This document shows positions 7,774-18,000 of a DNA stretch of 50,632 nt, one piece after another. Origin of the DNA: Verrucomicrobiota bacterium (GTDB lineage Bacteria; Chlamydiota; Chlamydiia; Chlamydiales; Rhabdochlamydiaceae); contig JAFEGV010000010.1 of assembly GCA_018239665.1 (NCBI GenBank), positions 1 to 50,632 on the forward strand, in the 5' to 3' direction. The position numbers were made by a program, and so were the translations under genes. Position 1 is the stretch's first letter. Each line of letters starts with the position of its first letter. The notes below the pieces were generated by a model. That model was not told the DNA's origin. It did not search any database and saw nothing but the letters and a program-made list of their open reading frames with translations.

Positions 7774-8097
7774 CCTTTCGTGTCGGTTTAAGGGCCCAAT
7801 TCTCTAAATAGTTTCCAAGGTCGTTGTCATTAATGGATGCTGAGATTGGAGTAAAATTAAATTTTGGAAAAAAATATTATCACTTCTTGGCATGAAAATC
7901 AATCAATTTAGCATGAGGCCATGCATTGTTTTAAAATGCAATCAAGAAAGCTACAAAGTCGAGATGATGCATGCCGGTTCATTTGGTTTCCAGCTCGGGT
8001 TTTGCAAGGGCGGCCCGATTTTCCCCTTTTCAAGAAATGTCTTCTGAGATTATAGACCCTTAGAAGCACTACAGTTTACCTTCTTTTTAGGACTTGA
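7774..8097. other. Divergent intergenic region
   Basis: These 324 bases separate the leftward RasGAP-like gene from the rightward peptide transporter and should hold both promoters. I see no repeat-family element, RNA gene or convincing promoter hexamers. Short related words (GCATGAAAATC, GCATGAGGCCATGC) occur at about 7891-7925 but do not form a clear operator. The transporter ATG at 8098 follows a run of TTTTTAGGACTTGA, where AGGA (8088-8091) can serve as ribosome binding site. Confidence 0.4.
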
Positions 8098-9570
8098 ATG
8101 ACGACTTTACCACAAAAACAGCCCCGAGGGCTATTTCTCCTGTTTTTTACGGAACTCTGGGAAAGGTTTGGGTTCTATACACTTCAGACGATCATCATTC
8201 TCTACATGACAAAAGGGCTTTTGCTATCGGACACGAACGCTTATCTGCTGTACGGTACCTTTAGTTCCATGCTTTACCTAACTCCTGTTCTGGGAGGGTA
8301 TCTTGCAGATAGGTATTTAGGGTTTCAGCGAGCCATTATTGTGGGAGGAGTGCTGCTGATTGCCGGCTATTTGCTCACAGCCATTCCAAACAACCAGATC
8401 TTCTTTTTGGGCTTGAGCGTCATCATCGTCGCAAACGGGTTGTTCAAGCCCAACGTTTCGAGCATTGTTGGAGACCTCTATCGTCCGGGAGATCCTCGCA
8501 GAGACGGAGGCTTTACCATCTTTTACATGGGCATCAACGTGGGTTCGTTGATCCCTCCTCTGATCACAGGTTGGATCGTGGCCACTTATGGGTGGCATGC
8601 CGGTTTTCTGTTGGCAGCCATTGGCATGTTCATTGGCCTAGTGACATTTTTATTCGGGAGAAAGAGGCTGCGCACTTCGGGAGTCATGCCAGCTGCAAGC
8701 CCTTTAAGGGATAAAAGGGAATCGCTGACTTTTTATGTCCTGTTCTATGGAGGCATCGCACTAGCAATTTGCCTCTTCCTCATTCTTTTCAGGTTTCCGG
8801 CGGAAACGGACATCATTTTAGCCTTAGCTTCCGTGATCGTTGTCGGCGCGGTAATCTATTTTCTCCTTAAAGAAAAGCGTGTCCAGCGGAACAAGATGAT
8901 CGCTTGTTTGATCTTGATCCTGATCTCGATTGGCTTTTGGTCGTTGTACAACCAAACATTTACATCCTTGATGCTCTATGCCGACAGGAATATGGGCAAG
9001 CAGCTGCTAGGCTTTACAATCGATGCTGAGTTCACCCAGTTCTTCAACCCTTTTTTCATCGTGCTATTAAGCCCGGTATTAAGCCGGATGTGGATCTGGC
9101 TCGACCAAAAGCGGAGCAATCCTTCTACGCCTATGAAATTCTCGATGGGTGTTTTAATGATGTCCGTGGGCTTTTTCGTTTTAGGATTGGGAGGAAGGTA
9201 TTTTAACTTTGGAGGAGAGACCTCTCCTTGGTGGCTGATCTCTAGCTACTTCTTTCAAACAATTGGCGAGCTGCTGCTTTCTCCGATCGGCCTTGCCATG
9301 ATCACGACATTATCGCCCAAGCATTTGGTGGGTATGATGATGGGGGTCTGGTTCTTAACTCAGTCTGCCGCATTTGCAATCGGCGGCGGCCTTGCGACCT
9401 TTGCATCCGTTTCGGACAAGACCATTCCTGCAGAGTCGTTGAAGATCTACGACCACGCCTTTATCATTTATGGGGCCATCTCTTTGGTCTTGGCGATCCT
9501 CAGCATGCTGCTTGTGCCTTATTTGAAGCGTCTGATCTATGGGCCAAGTCCCATGAGGCCTATCAAGTAG
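8098..9570 (+). CDS. POT/PTR-family proton-coupled peptide transporter
   Basis: The 490-residue product is a 12-14 helix inner-membrane protein. It has the signatures of the proton-dependent oligopeptide transporter family: FTELWERFGFYTLQ near residue 17 (the ExxERFxYY-type motif of helix 1, here with F for one Tyr) and GGYLADRYLGFQRAI near residue 63 (the DR loop between helices 2 and 3). Family members import di- and tripeptides with protons, a useful activity for an intracellular bacterium that depends on host amino acids. It appears monocistronic and is followed by a strong hairpin. Confidence 0.88.
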   Translation: MTTLPQKQPRGLFLLFFTELWERFGFYTLQTIIILYMTKGLLLSDTNAYLLYGTFSSMLYLTPVLGGYLADRYLGFQRAIIVGGVLLIAGYLLTAIPNNQIFFLGLSVIIVANGLFKPNVSSIVGDLYRPGDPRRDGGFTIFYMGINVGSLIPPLITGWIVATYGWHAGFLLAAIGMFIGLVTFLFGRKRLRTSGVMPAASPLRDKRESLTFYVLFYGGIALAICLFLILFRFPAETDIILALASVIVVGAVIYFLLKEKRVQRNKMIACLILILISIGFWSLYNQTFTSLMLYADRNMGKQLLGFTIDAEFTQFFNPFFIVLLSPVLSRMWIWLDQKRSNPSTPMKFSMGVLMMSVGFFVLGLGGRYFNFGGETSPWWLISSYFFQTIGELLLSPIGLAMITTLSPKHLVGMMMGVWFLTQSAAFAIGGGLATFASVSDKTIPAESLKIYDHAFIIYGAISLVLAILSMLLVPYLKRLIYGPSPMRPIK

Positions 9571-9612
9571 TCGATTTGCAAAGCTTTCAGGATATCCATT
9601 CTGAAATAAGAA

Positions 9613-9639
9613 AAGCACGCTTCGAAACGAAGCGTGCTT
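9613..9639. terminator. Perfect 12-bp hairpin between convergent genes
   Basis: The stem AAGCACGCTTCG with loop AAA and its exact complement forms a very stable hairpin. On the minus strand it is followed by TTTTCTTATTT, so it is an intrinsic terminator for the gene ending at 9671. On the plus strand it also closes the peptide-transporter transcript. Confidence 0.85.
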
Positions 9640-9670
9640 AAAAGTTTCAAGGTTCTCTATTCTTCTTCGA

Positions 9671-10357
9671 TTAGTTTATTACATCGTCCATTTCGAAAAT
9701 CATAAAGGGCGCATCAAGGCTCGGCTCAGAGATAGCGTGAATTGGAGCAGAGCTTGGAGGCGTGTCGCCTAAAGTAGTCGGGTCTGGAAAACCAATTGCA
9801 GCAAAGTCAATTTGAGCTGCTAAAGTAGTATCCGTAGCTTCATAGCCAGTAAATGGCTTCGGCTCTGGTTTTTTTCTTGCAGGCACGGTGGTTGGAGAAC
9901 TTTCATTAGAGCGTTTCTCCGGTGTAAGACTGCTATCCGATGATTTGCGTTCTGAAGGAGTATAATCCGCTAAATCGAAGTCTACAGGCAAGCTTTCAGG
10001 GCTGATGTCTGTAGGGGCATTATGCGCCATATGCGCCATCATATGAGCTAAGCCAAAGCCTGAATTGCTTTCAGAAGTAGTGCCTAAACTGTTAGGGTTT
10101 GGAAATCCTATGGCTTCGAAGTCAAAGGATCCGGATGAGCTTAAAGAATAGGTGCGGTCCTCTTTGGCTTTAGGCTGCTCTTTTCCTTCCGGTTGTCGCA
10201 TTTTAGAAGTGATAGCAGATGAAGAGGCGGGAGAGTCCATTGGAGCTCTTGTTACGACTTTGTTATTCCAATTGGAAGCTTTTGAATGCTCCAATGCGGG
10301 ATGGGAATTGCCTGTTGTTGTCTTCCCTAAGCCAAAGAACTTTAATATTGCTGCCAT
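9671..10357 (-). CDS. Unknown Ser/Pro-rich protein with repeated motif
   Basis: The 228-residue product is low-complexity, rich in Ser, Pro, Thr and acidic residues, and probably unfolded. A 15-residue motif occurs twice: FDFEAIGFPNPNSLG (78-92) and IDFAAIGFPDPTTLG (183-197). A weaker third copy, VDFDLADYTPS, lies near 125. The N-terminus (MAAILKFFGLGKTTTGNS) is short and amphipathic and is not a Sec signal. Repeated short linear motifs in a disordered chain suggest several docking sites for one partner. I recognise no family. It lies between the peptide transporter and the divergent C58-like gene, with a long AT-rich leader. A bacterial effector is a reasonable guess, not a demonstrated function. 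Confidence 0.7.
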   Translation of the reverse strand: MAAILKFFGLGKTTTGNSHPALEHSKASNWNNKVVTRAPMDSPASSSAITSKMRQPEGKEQPKAKEDRTYSLSSSGSFDFEAIGFPNPNSLGTTSESNSGFGLAHMMAHMAHNAPTDISPESLPVDFDLADYTPSERKSSDSSLTPEKRSNESSPTTVPARKKPEPKPFTGYEATDTTLAAQIDFAAIGFPDPTTLGDTPPSSAPIHAISEPSLDAPFMIFEMDDVIN

Positions 10358-10603
10358 AATTATTCTCCTTTTTTTGTTAATTAATGAAGTGTTATAAACA
10401 TTATAACATTATTTTTATTATAATTCAATAAATTATTTAATATTTTTATCTGATTAATTTCAAGCTGTTTACGGGCTAATTGCGTGTATTATTGGTTTTG
10501 TGATTTGTTGTTTGTTTTTAAGTCTAGTGAATGTTTTATGTTATTATGTTGTTTATGGTTTGTGTTTTATGATATAAGTTTCGTGGAAAAATGAGGGGAT
10601 ATT

Positions 10604-11722
10604 ATGTCAGTAATTATAGGTCGTCAAAATAATCCAGCAGCGTTGCTGTCGGGGCAAGTTAATGGTTATGAAAATTTAAAGAACTTTTTTGTTTCTTCTG
10701 AAGCCTCCCAGAAAGTGATCAATGAAAGGGAGTCCGCAATGTCCAAGGTGGTCGGCCCTATGTATTCTGAGTTGGATGGAATTTGGGAGGTAGCGCAGAT
10801 TGCAACATATCCTTTTCGGTGGCTCCTTAACCTTGTTCTAAAAGAGGTTGCCAAGCTTTTTTCCTGTCTGGGAGCGCAGGAATTGGCAATGCATGCAAAA
10901 ACTGCTTCGCGTTACATGAAGATAGGGTTTGATGTTTATTCTGAAAGCCCAACTCAGGCTTTTCTTATAAAAAAGACCGCTAACATTGCAAATGATTGTG
11001 GGATCATTAGCGAAGCCCCTCCCGTACCAGCTTCTCAAATCGCAGATCCAAAAATCAGGGCAAGAACTTTTTTGTTTTCCACAGATCCAAATGAAGGCGA
11101 AGTGCGTTTCAACCATCCTAATGGAATCTGCCGAGGGATGAGCGATTGGTTTTTGTATCTGTATTTCAAAACAAAGCATGAGTTTTCAGATCCGCGCAGC
11201 CACATGATTGCATTAGGAAGGCAATTTTCTAAAGGGGGCGATGTAGAACCAGTATTGCTTCAAAGCCTTAACATAAAGAACGGGTCATTGCTTAACTTGA
11301 GGATCGGAGTGCATGATCAACAGCTTATTGCAGGTCGATACCCAGGAGTGGAGCTCTCTAGATATTCTCTTAATCAATGGGAAAATGAACAAGATCGAAT
11401 TATTCAAGATCTTCGTAATTTGCCTCCTGGAGGTTACAAAGTAGGCGTCCCATATCATGCAACGGCCTATGTTAAAGTCGATGATCATTTGAGTTTCTTT
11501 TTTGATCCAAATCTTGGAATTATCGAAATAAGCGGCGAGGAAGTCCCACGATACTTTTATCAATTCCTTTTATCAACGGCGAATGGGACTGTCGAAACAG
11601 CCCGTGACCTCTATGGTTCTAATTATGATCGTTTAAGGGAGCTTTTAAGCAATATGGGTTCTCCCGGATCTGAATATGAATCGATTATTTTTCATCCTGT
11701 TGTACCAAGGGAGACGTCTTAG
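10604..11722 (+). CDS. Putative YopT/C58-like cysteine protease (candidate effector)
   Basis: The 372-residue product is not obviously related to any housekeeping family. Its C-terminal half shows the spacing and motifs of C58 (YopT/AvrPphB) cysteine proteases. Cys176 lies in NGICRGMSDWFLYLYF, His285 in VPYHATAYVKV, and Asp301 in SFFFDPNLG. The His-to-Asp distance is 16, as in YopT (258/274), and Cys-to-His is 109. C58 proteases are injected by type III secretion and cleave host proteins such as Rho GTPases or kinases. The N-terminal 120 residues are helical and contain a hydrophobic stretch near 60-90. There is no Sec signal. GAGGGG lies about 5 bases before the ATG, and the upstream leader is AT-rich. 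The assignment rests on motif pattern only. Confidence 0.6.
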   Translation: MSVIIGRQNNPAALLSGQVNGYENLKNFFVSSEASQKVINERESAMSKVVGPMYSELDGIWEVAQIATYPFRWLLNLVLKEVAKLFSCLGAQELAMHAKTASRYMKIGFDVYSESPTQAFLIKKTANIANDCGIISEAPPVPASQIADPKIRARTFLFSTDPNEGEVRFNHPNGICRGMSDWFLYLYFKTKHEFSDPRSHMIALGRQFSKGGDVEPVLLQSLNIKNGSLLNLRIGVHDQQLIAGRYPGVELSRYSLNQWENEQDRIIQDLRNLPPGGYKVGVPYHATAYVKVDDHLSFFFDPNLGIIEISGEEVPRYFYQFLLSTANGTVETARDLYGSNYDRLRELLSNMGSPGSEYESIIFHPVVPRETS

Positions 11723-11733
11723 CTGCAGTTTTT

Positions 11734-12786
11734 TTAAATCTGCAGCAGGCTGTTAAAGCAGGCTTTTGCTGAGAAACGGTCTTTTGCCATCTTCAAGGCG
11801 TTTTGGGAGAGTTGCCGGCGCAAAGAGAAGGATGAAGCAAGCTTTGCGATAGCCTTGGCGAACTCTTGCGGAGTGTCTGCGATCAGGAAACATCGATTGG
11901 CCCCTTCCATCAGCCCTTGGGCCCCCCAGCGTGTTGTTACCAGGGGAACCCCGTGACCTAAAGCTTCGATCGTTTTGATTTTAAGCCCGCTTCCATACAG
12001 CATCGGATTAAAAGCGATGTCCACAGTTTGGTAATAGCTGGCAAGGCACGCAATGGGCGACCCTTTCTTGAGGCGAGGGGAAAAAATCGAAAATGGAGAG
12101 TGGATAAAAGCTCCTTGGGCGCTGCATTTTTCAGCAAGCTTTCCCAGCAAGGGCATGACAGTGTCGTGGAACCATTGCACTCCATCGATGTTCGGCCATG
12201 AGGGGCCTCCCAAGAACCCGATGTGTTCGACCTGCTTGCGCATTATTGCAGGCTTTTGAGGTTTGACCGGATGAGGGCAGCAAATAAGCCTTTCCGACGG
12301 AATGGTCCTTTTCACCTTTTCCAATTCTTCATGCTGAAGGAAGATCACCTTGTCAAATTTGCTCATCCGCGTCACTTCTTCATCGAAGCTTAAAGCGTTG
12401 CAGGGACGGTTGAAGGCTTGGAATGCCCGGAACCTATCGGAAAGAAGGTCGAGGGCATCGAGATAGGACTCGGTCCCTTTCGGAACAAAGTCAAGGACCC
12501 AATCGAGGTGAAGTCTTTCGATGATGATCAGATCGTGTTTGGCATTCTTTAAACGCGCTTTGATGTGATCAGGGGTCAAGGTAACGGCCTTTGGATATGG
12601 AATAGGCTCGTTTCCGAGGTAATATAACGTAAATCGGCTATGCTGCTCTAAGAAGCGGACCAGCTCTTGGATCCGCGCATTTTGCCCGTTTCCTAATTCC
12701 CAGAAGGGGAGGTCGGTGATCAGGCCTATTGATATACCGCGCTCCGTCAGGTTTTGTGAATTTGGACTGGCTGCGACTTTGTCCAA
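11734..12786 (-). CDS. GT4-family glycosyltransferase
   Basis: The 350-residue product has a two-Rossmann (GT-B) layout. The C-terminal half shows IGFLGGPSWPNIDGVQWF, where the nucleotide-sugar domain begins, then VDIAFNPMLYGSGLKIKTIEALGHGVPLVTT, the retaining GT4 signature including the EALGHGVP acceptor/UDP contact. The donor and acceptor are unknown; envelope polysaccharide or lipopolysaccharide decoration is likely. No ATG is available near the N-terminus. A TTG at 12786 with GAGGA 5 bases upstream is the best start. It follows the AsmA-like gene by 24 bases in the same frame, so the two are probably co-transcribed. Confidence 0.82.
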   Translation of the reverse strand: MDKVAASPNSQNLTERGISIGLITDLPFWELGNGQNARIQELVRFLEQHSRFTLYYLGNEPIPYPKAVTLTPDHIKARLKNAKHDLIIIERLHLDWVLDFVPKGTESYLDALDLLSDRFRAFQAFNRPCNALSFDEEVTRMSKFDKVIFLQHEELEKVKRTIPSERLICCPHPVKPQKPAIMRKQVEHIGFLGGPSWPNIDGVQWFHDTVMPLLGKLAEKCSAQGAFIHSPFSIFSPRLKKGSPIACLASYYQTVDIAFNPMLYGSGLKIKTIEALGHGVPLVTTRWGAQGLMEGANRCFLIADTPQEFAKAIAKLASSFSLRRQLSQNALKMAKDRFSAKACFNSLLQI

Positions 12787-12810
12787 TGGATCCTCATCTA
12801 TGCTCTTTGC

Positions 12811-13596
12811 TTAAGCGCTTTGTTCGCTTTTCTCATCGGCCTCTGCCTGAGTATTAAAGAAGCCTTTGAACGGACTCAAATAATCCTGCAGCCCGCCTGG
12901 TTTTTGCAAAAGGTCTTGGAGCATGTTTTGCAAGTTCTGTTTTTCGAAAACCGATTTGAGCATCTGTCCTAGAACCGAGCTCATGACTTGGTCCATTGGC
13001 AAGCCGCCTTCGCTGCTGACATTGGTGAGCTCAATCCTGTCGATCCGTTTGAGTTTTTGGACTTTTCCGCCCTCTTTCCGATAGACGACATCGACGTCGA
13101 TATTGGTCAGGATCAGGCGTTTGATCAGGACGGAACGCTGGGAGCTTTCCTTAGGAGGCTGGGAGCCTTTTTTCTTTTTGCCATTGGATTCCTGGCCGGT
13201 CGAGGATTTGAGATTGCCCATGATGCGCGTCCAATTTCCCTCAGTCCCTTTGGCCGAGTCGAACTCCAGGCCGAGATAGACGTCGTTCACATCGATCTCA
13301 TCAATGATGATCTTTTGGTCCAGGTAATTGGTGAAAGGGGCCAGCACGTCGATCGAGCTGCAGGAAAAGGCCTTGGAGAGGATTGCTCCGGGAGGATTGC
13401 CGATCACGACCTTGTCGACTTGGATTTTCCCCCATCCTAAGCTCATATCATCAATTTCAACGGAGACCTTCAGTTTTTTAGATAAGTTGTCGGCGACAAT
13501 ATCAGGGACTCGAGACCATGCAATAAATCCGATCACAACAGCTGCTAGGATGATGACGATGATAATTCCTGTTAAAGTCGAAAATAAGGTCTTCAT
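12811..13596 (-). CDS. AsmA-like envelope protein with N-terminal membrane anchor
   Basis: The 261-residue product begins with a transmembrane segment (about 5-27) followed by SRVPDIVADNLSKKLKVSVEIDDMSLGWGKIQVDKV. That arrangement is typical of AsmA/DUF748-type proteins, which hang in the periplasm and are linked to lipid transport or outer-membrane assembly. A Lys/Ser-rich linker (NGKKKKGSQPPKESSQR) lies near 138-155. The C-terminal part is helical and Gln-rich (LGQMLKSVFEKQNLQNMLQD). It is much shorter than E. coli AsmA, so only the N-terminal repeat unit is represented. It precedes the glycosyltransferase in the same direction. Confidence 0.6.
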   Translation of the reverse strand: MKTLFSTLTGIIIVIILAAVVIGFIAWSRVPDIVADNLSKKLKVSVEIDDMSLGWGKIQVDKVVIGNPPGAILSKAFSCSSIDVLAPFTNYLDQKIIIDEIDVNDVYLGLEFDSAKGTEGNWTRIMGNLKSSTGQESNGKKKKGSQPPKESSQRSVLIKRLILTNIDVDVVYRKEGGKVQKLKRIDRIELTNVSSEGGLPMDQVMSSVLGQMLKSVFEKQNLQNMLQDLLQKPGGLQDYLSPFKGFFNTQAEADEKSEQSA

Positions 13597-13671
13597 GCGA
13601 GTTCCTAAATTATTTGTGAGCTCTTATTATTTAAAATAATAAAAAAAAGTCTTTACATGCAAGAGAAGAAA

Positions 13672-13700
13672 AAAGGCGCTCTGCAAGGCAGAGCGCCTTT
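13672..13700 (-). terminator. Intrinsic terminator of groES-groEL
   Basis: A 13-bp stem (AAAGGCGCTCTGC pairing with GCAGAGCGCCTTT) has a 3-nt loop and lies 24 bases past the groEL stop. On the minus strand it is followed by TTTTTTCTTCTCTT, a classic U tract. Confidence 0.92.
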
Positions 13701-13723
13701 ATAATGACTGCTAAAGAAGATAA

Positions 13724-15355
<1,632 letters not shown>

Positions 15356-15372
15356 TTATAAATAAATAACTG

Positions 15373-15684
15373 TTAGTTGATGATTGCAATGATGTCGTCT
15401 GCGCGTAAGATAACGTAATCTTCATCATCGATCGTCACTTCTTGGCCAGAATATTTATCCATTAAAATATTGTCGCCGATGCTGACGGGGATTGGGATCA
15501 GCTTGCCGTCGGATGTCGTAGTCCCGGTGCCGATCGCAACAACTTTTGCGGTTTCCTGTTTTTTCTTTGCAGTGTCCGGGAGAATGATCCCTCCTTTAAG
15601 CGTCTCTTCTTGTTCTAAACGTTGAACAAGAACGCGGTTTCCAAGAGGTTTTAGTGTCGTTTTTTTGGTGGTTTGCTGTGCCAT
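15373..15684 (-). CDS. groS: 10-kDa co-chaperonin GroES
   Basis: The 103-residue product is complete. It has LKPLGNRVLVQRLEQEETLKGGI (strand 1 and the start of the mobile loop), the IILPDTAKKKQ mobile-loop/roof segment, and the C-terminal DEDYVILRADDIIAII. It caps GroEL rings. AAGGAGA lies about 8 bases before the ATG. In many bacteria and in Chlamydia the operon is controlled by HrcA at a CIRCE element. In the 60 bases between this start and the repeat at 15748 I see no TTAGCACTC/GAGTGCTAA pair; only a small palindrome, AAAGCATAATGCTTT, is present. Confidence 0.97.
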   Translation of the reverse strand: MAQQTTKKTTLKPLGNRVLVQRLEQEETLKGGIILPDTAKKKQETAKVVAIGTGTTTSDGKLIPIPVSIGDNILMDKYSGQEVTIDDEDYVILRADDIIAIIN

Positions 15685-15719
15685 ATTTTCATCTCCTTTT
15701 CTTTATGTTAGAAGAAGTA

Positions 15720-15734
15720 AAAGCATAATGCTTT
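15720..15734. promoter_or_regulatory. Small palindrome upstream of groES
   Basis: AAAGCATAATGCTTT is a perfect 7+1+7 palindrome about 36 bases upstream of the groES start, within the promoter or 5' leader. It is not the CIRCE consensus. It could be an operator, but nothing else supports that reading. Confidence 0.25.
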
Positions 15735-15747
15735 CGGGGTTTAAAAT

Positions 15748-15921
15748 ATACCTAAACTACTTCAAGAATCGGTTTCTGACTGCGTCGCCAGCCAATGAAT
15801 TTGAGATCCGCCTCCATCGCCCAACTTATTCAAGGTGAGCAGCTTCGTCGTCGGGTTTGCCTGACTTAAATTCATGGCGACTTCTTGTCATAATCTTCGA
15901 TTCTTGAAGTGGTTTCGGTAT
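15748..15921. repeat. Palindromic repeat family B, copy 2 (174 bp)
   Basis: The element is exactly the same length as the copy at 5639-5812. Its 25-nt inverted ends (ATACCTAAACTACTTC... and complement) match at 22 of 25 positions. The ends differ from copy 1 yet remain self-complementary, so paired changes have occurred on both arms. The interior shows the same order of blocks (GCGTCG.CAG, GAATTTGAG, CCGCCTCCATCGC, AACTTATTCAAG, CTGACTTAAATTC). It sits between the divergent pepF and groES genes, 64 bases from the groES start. Confidence 0.8.
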
Positions 15922-16087
15922 ACTAAGCCGAATTTTAGACAGGGGAGGGGATTTTTGGCAATCAGATTTAGCAGTCTCGGTTAAAGATTGCTAAATTTAG
16001 TAAAAATATATTTTAAATCGGTCGTGCCTGTAGCCAGCGCATAGGAGGGTGAAACCTAAATAGGAGAGTCTCTTTTGCCGCAATGGC

Positions 16088-16104
16088 TTGACTTATGCAG
16101 TCAA
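16088..16104. promoter_or_regulatory. Palindrome upstream of pepF, near a TATAAT
   Basis: TTGACT tatgc AGTCAA is a perfect 6-bp inverted repeat with a 5-nt centre. A good -10-like TATAAT lies at 16124-16129, but its distance from the TTGACT is 30 bases, too long for a normal promoter. The palindrome may instead be a regulator site overlapping the -35 region. A further imperfect hairpin (TTTAGCAGTCT ... AGATTGCTAAA) lies about 15967-15996. Confidence 0.25.
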
Positions 16105-16149
16105 ATCCACAATGATTGGGCAGTATAATTTAAGAATTTTGGAGGAGTG

Positions 16150-17988
16150 ATGAGCGCTGCCGAACAAATCGAACCTGAAGAGCTGACTCGCAATCGAGAG
16201 GAAATACCGGTCGAAGATCGGTGGAATGTGGAAGCATTGTATCCTTCATGGGAGAGTTGGGAAGAGGGGATGAGGCAATGGGGAAGGGAACAAAACGAAC
16301 CTCACTGGCCTGAAATCGCCCCCTTTCGAAGCCAATGGAGCCAAAGCCCCATTAAGCTAAGGGAGATGATCGAAGTGTTGCTCACCATCGACCGGGAGCT
16401 GACCAAGCTATATACCTACGCTCATCTGAGGCATGATGAGGATGTCGGCAATGATGCGGCGAAAGGGGCCTACTCAAGGATCATGTCGCTGTTGTACAGC
16501 TTCAGGCAGGAGACTGCTTGGGTCGAGCCGGAGATCCTGCAACTATCCGATGAGAAGCTTAAGCAGATGATCGAAGATCCAGCGCTTGCCCCATATCGGC
16601 TGCACCTCGAAAAGATTATCCGTCAAAAACCTCACACGTTATCAGCTCAGGAAGAAGAGCTGATGGCCCTTTGCGGAAACGCGCTGGAAACGGCGCAAAA
16701 AGCGTTCGGAGCCCTCAATAACGCAGATCTGAAATTCCCTCCTGTTCTGGACAGCAAGGGCAAGGAGCGCGAGTTGACCCATGGAAAATACCAGCTCTAT
16801 TTACGGGATAAGGACAGAAAAGTCAGGGAAGGAGCGTTTAAAAATCTTCATCTGACGTTTTCATCCCATGAGAATACCCTCTGCGAGCTGATCAATGGCC
16901 AGGTCCAAAGGCATCTGCTTGAAATGAAGGCGCGCAAGTTCTCCTCCTGCTTGGAAGCCGCGCTTTTTCCTCATCAGATCGATACATCCGTTTATAAAGC
17001 ATTGATCCAGGCAGTCCGGAAGCATTTGCCCAGCCTTCACCACTATGTTTCGGTCAGGAAAAAGCTCATGCGCGTTGATGAGCTCCACCTTTATGATCTC
17101 TATGCTCCTCTTGTCAATGACGTCGACATGGGGATGTCTTATCCGGAAGCCGCGGAACAGATCATTGATTCCGTTGCCATTTTGGGAAAAAGCTATCAGA
17201 TAAGCCTTAAGAAAGGACTGACTTCAGACCGATGGGTGGACCGTTATGAGAACATCCGCAAGCGATCGGGAGCCTATTCAAGCGGCTGTTATGACAGCAT
17301 GCCTTACATTCTGATGAACTACCATGGCTCTTACAATGATGTGATGACATTGACCCACGAGGCTGGCCATAGCATGCACTCGCTTCTTTCAAGGACCCAT
17401 CAACCCTATCAATATGCCCAATATTCCATCTTTGTCGCTGAAGTCGCTTCGACTTTCCATGAAGAGCTATTGTTCAGGCACTTGCTCGCCCAAACAAAGA
17501 CAACGGAACAAAAGGCGTTTTTGATCAATCAAAAGATCGATGATATGAGGGCGACCCTTTTGCGGCAGACGATGTTTGCCGAATTTGAGCTTCAGCTGCA
17601 TGAATGGGCCCAGAAAGGCATTCCTTTCACCCCCACCCTTTTGAAAAATGCTTACGCTGCCCTCAATCGCGAGTATTTTGGAAATGAGATGTGCGTGGAC
17701 GCCGAAGTGGACATCGAATGGGCGCGCATTCCCCACTTTTACTACAATTTCTACGTTTATCAGTATGCGACGGGAATCAGCGCAGCGCATGCCTTGGCTG
17801 AACGTGTTGTCAGCGGCGTAGAAGGGGCCAAAGAGAAGTACCTGGAGTTTTTATCGGCAGGTTGCAGCCTATATCCGATCGACGTATTGAACCTGGCCGG
17901 CGTCGATATGCGCACCTCTGAGCCCGTCGAGGCCGCGATGCGCCGCTTTAAATCTCTAGTTGAAGAGCTGGAGAGCTTACTGGGATAG
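16150..17988 (+). CDS. pepF: Oligoendopeptidase F (M3 zinc metallopeptidase)
   Basis: The 612-residue product is a full-length M3B peptidase. The zinc site is HEAGH (His403, Glu404, His407) in MTLTHEAGHSMHSLLS, and the third ligand is the conserved Glu in FVAEVASTFHEELL about 29 residues on. It degrades short peptides in the cytoplasm, which fits a cell that imports host peptides. GGAGG at 16141-16145 points to ATG 16150; a GTG one codon earlier is also possible. In Chlamydia pepF is likewise next to groES-groEL (CT112-CT110). Confidence 0.95.
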   Translation: MSAAEQIEPEELTRNREEIPVEDRWNVEALYPSWESWEEGMRQWGREQNEPHWPEIAPFRSQWSQSPIKLREMIEVLLTIDRELTKLYTYAHLRHDEDVGNDAAKGAYSRIMSLLYSFRQETAWVEPEILQLSDEKLKQMIEDPALAPYRLHLEKIIRQKPHTLSAQEEELMALCGNALETAQKAFGALNNADLKFPPVLDSKGKERELTHGKYQLYLRDKDRKVREGAFKNLHLTFSSHENTLCELINGQVQRHLLEMKARKFSSCLEAALFPHQIDTSVYKALIQAVRKHLPSLHHYVSVRKKLMRVDELHLYDLYAPLVNDVDMGMSYPEAAEQIIDSVAILGKSYQISLKKGLTSDRWVDRYENIRKRSGAYSSGCYDSMPYILMNYHGSYNDVMTLTHEAGHSMHSLLSRTHQPYQYAQYSIFVAEVASTFHEELLFRHLLAQTKTTEQKAFLINQKIDDMRATLLRQTMFAEFELQLHEWAQKGIPFTPTLLKNAYAALNREYFGNEMCVDAEVDIEWARIPHFYYNFYVYQYATGISAAHALAERVVSGVEGAKEKYLEFLSAGCSLYPIDVLNLAGVDMRTSEPVEAAMRRFKSLVEELESLLG

Positions 17989-18000
17989 AAGGGAGGGGAT

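Noticed and set aside
16088..16129. TTGACT...TATAAT as the pepF promoter
   Set aside because: The spacing is 30 bases, far from the 16-19 needed. The TTGACT is better explained as half of a palindrome.
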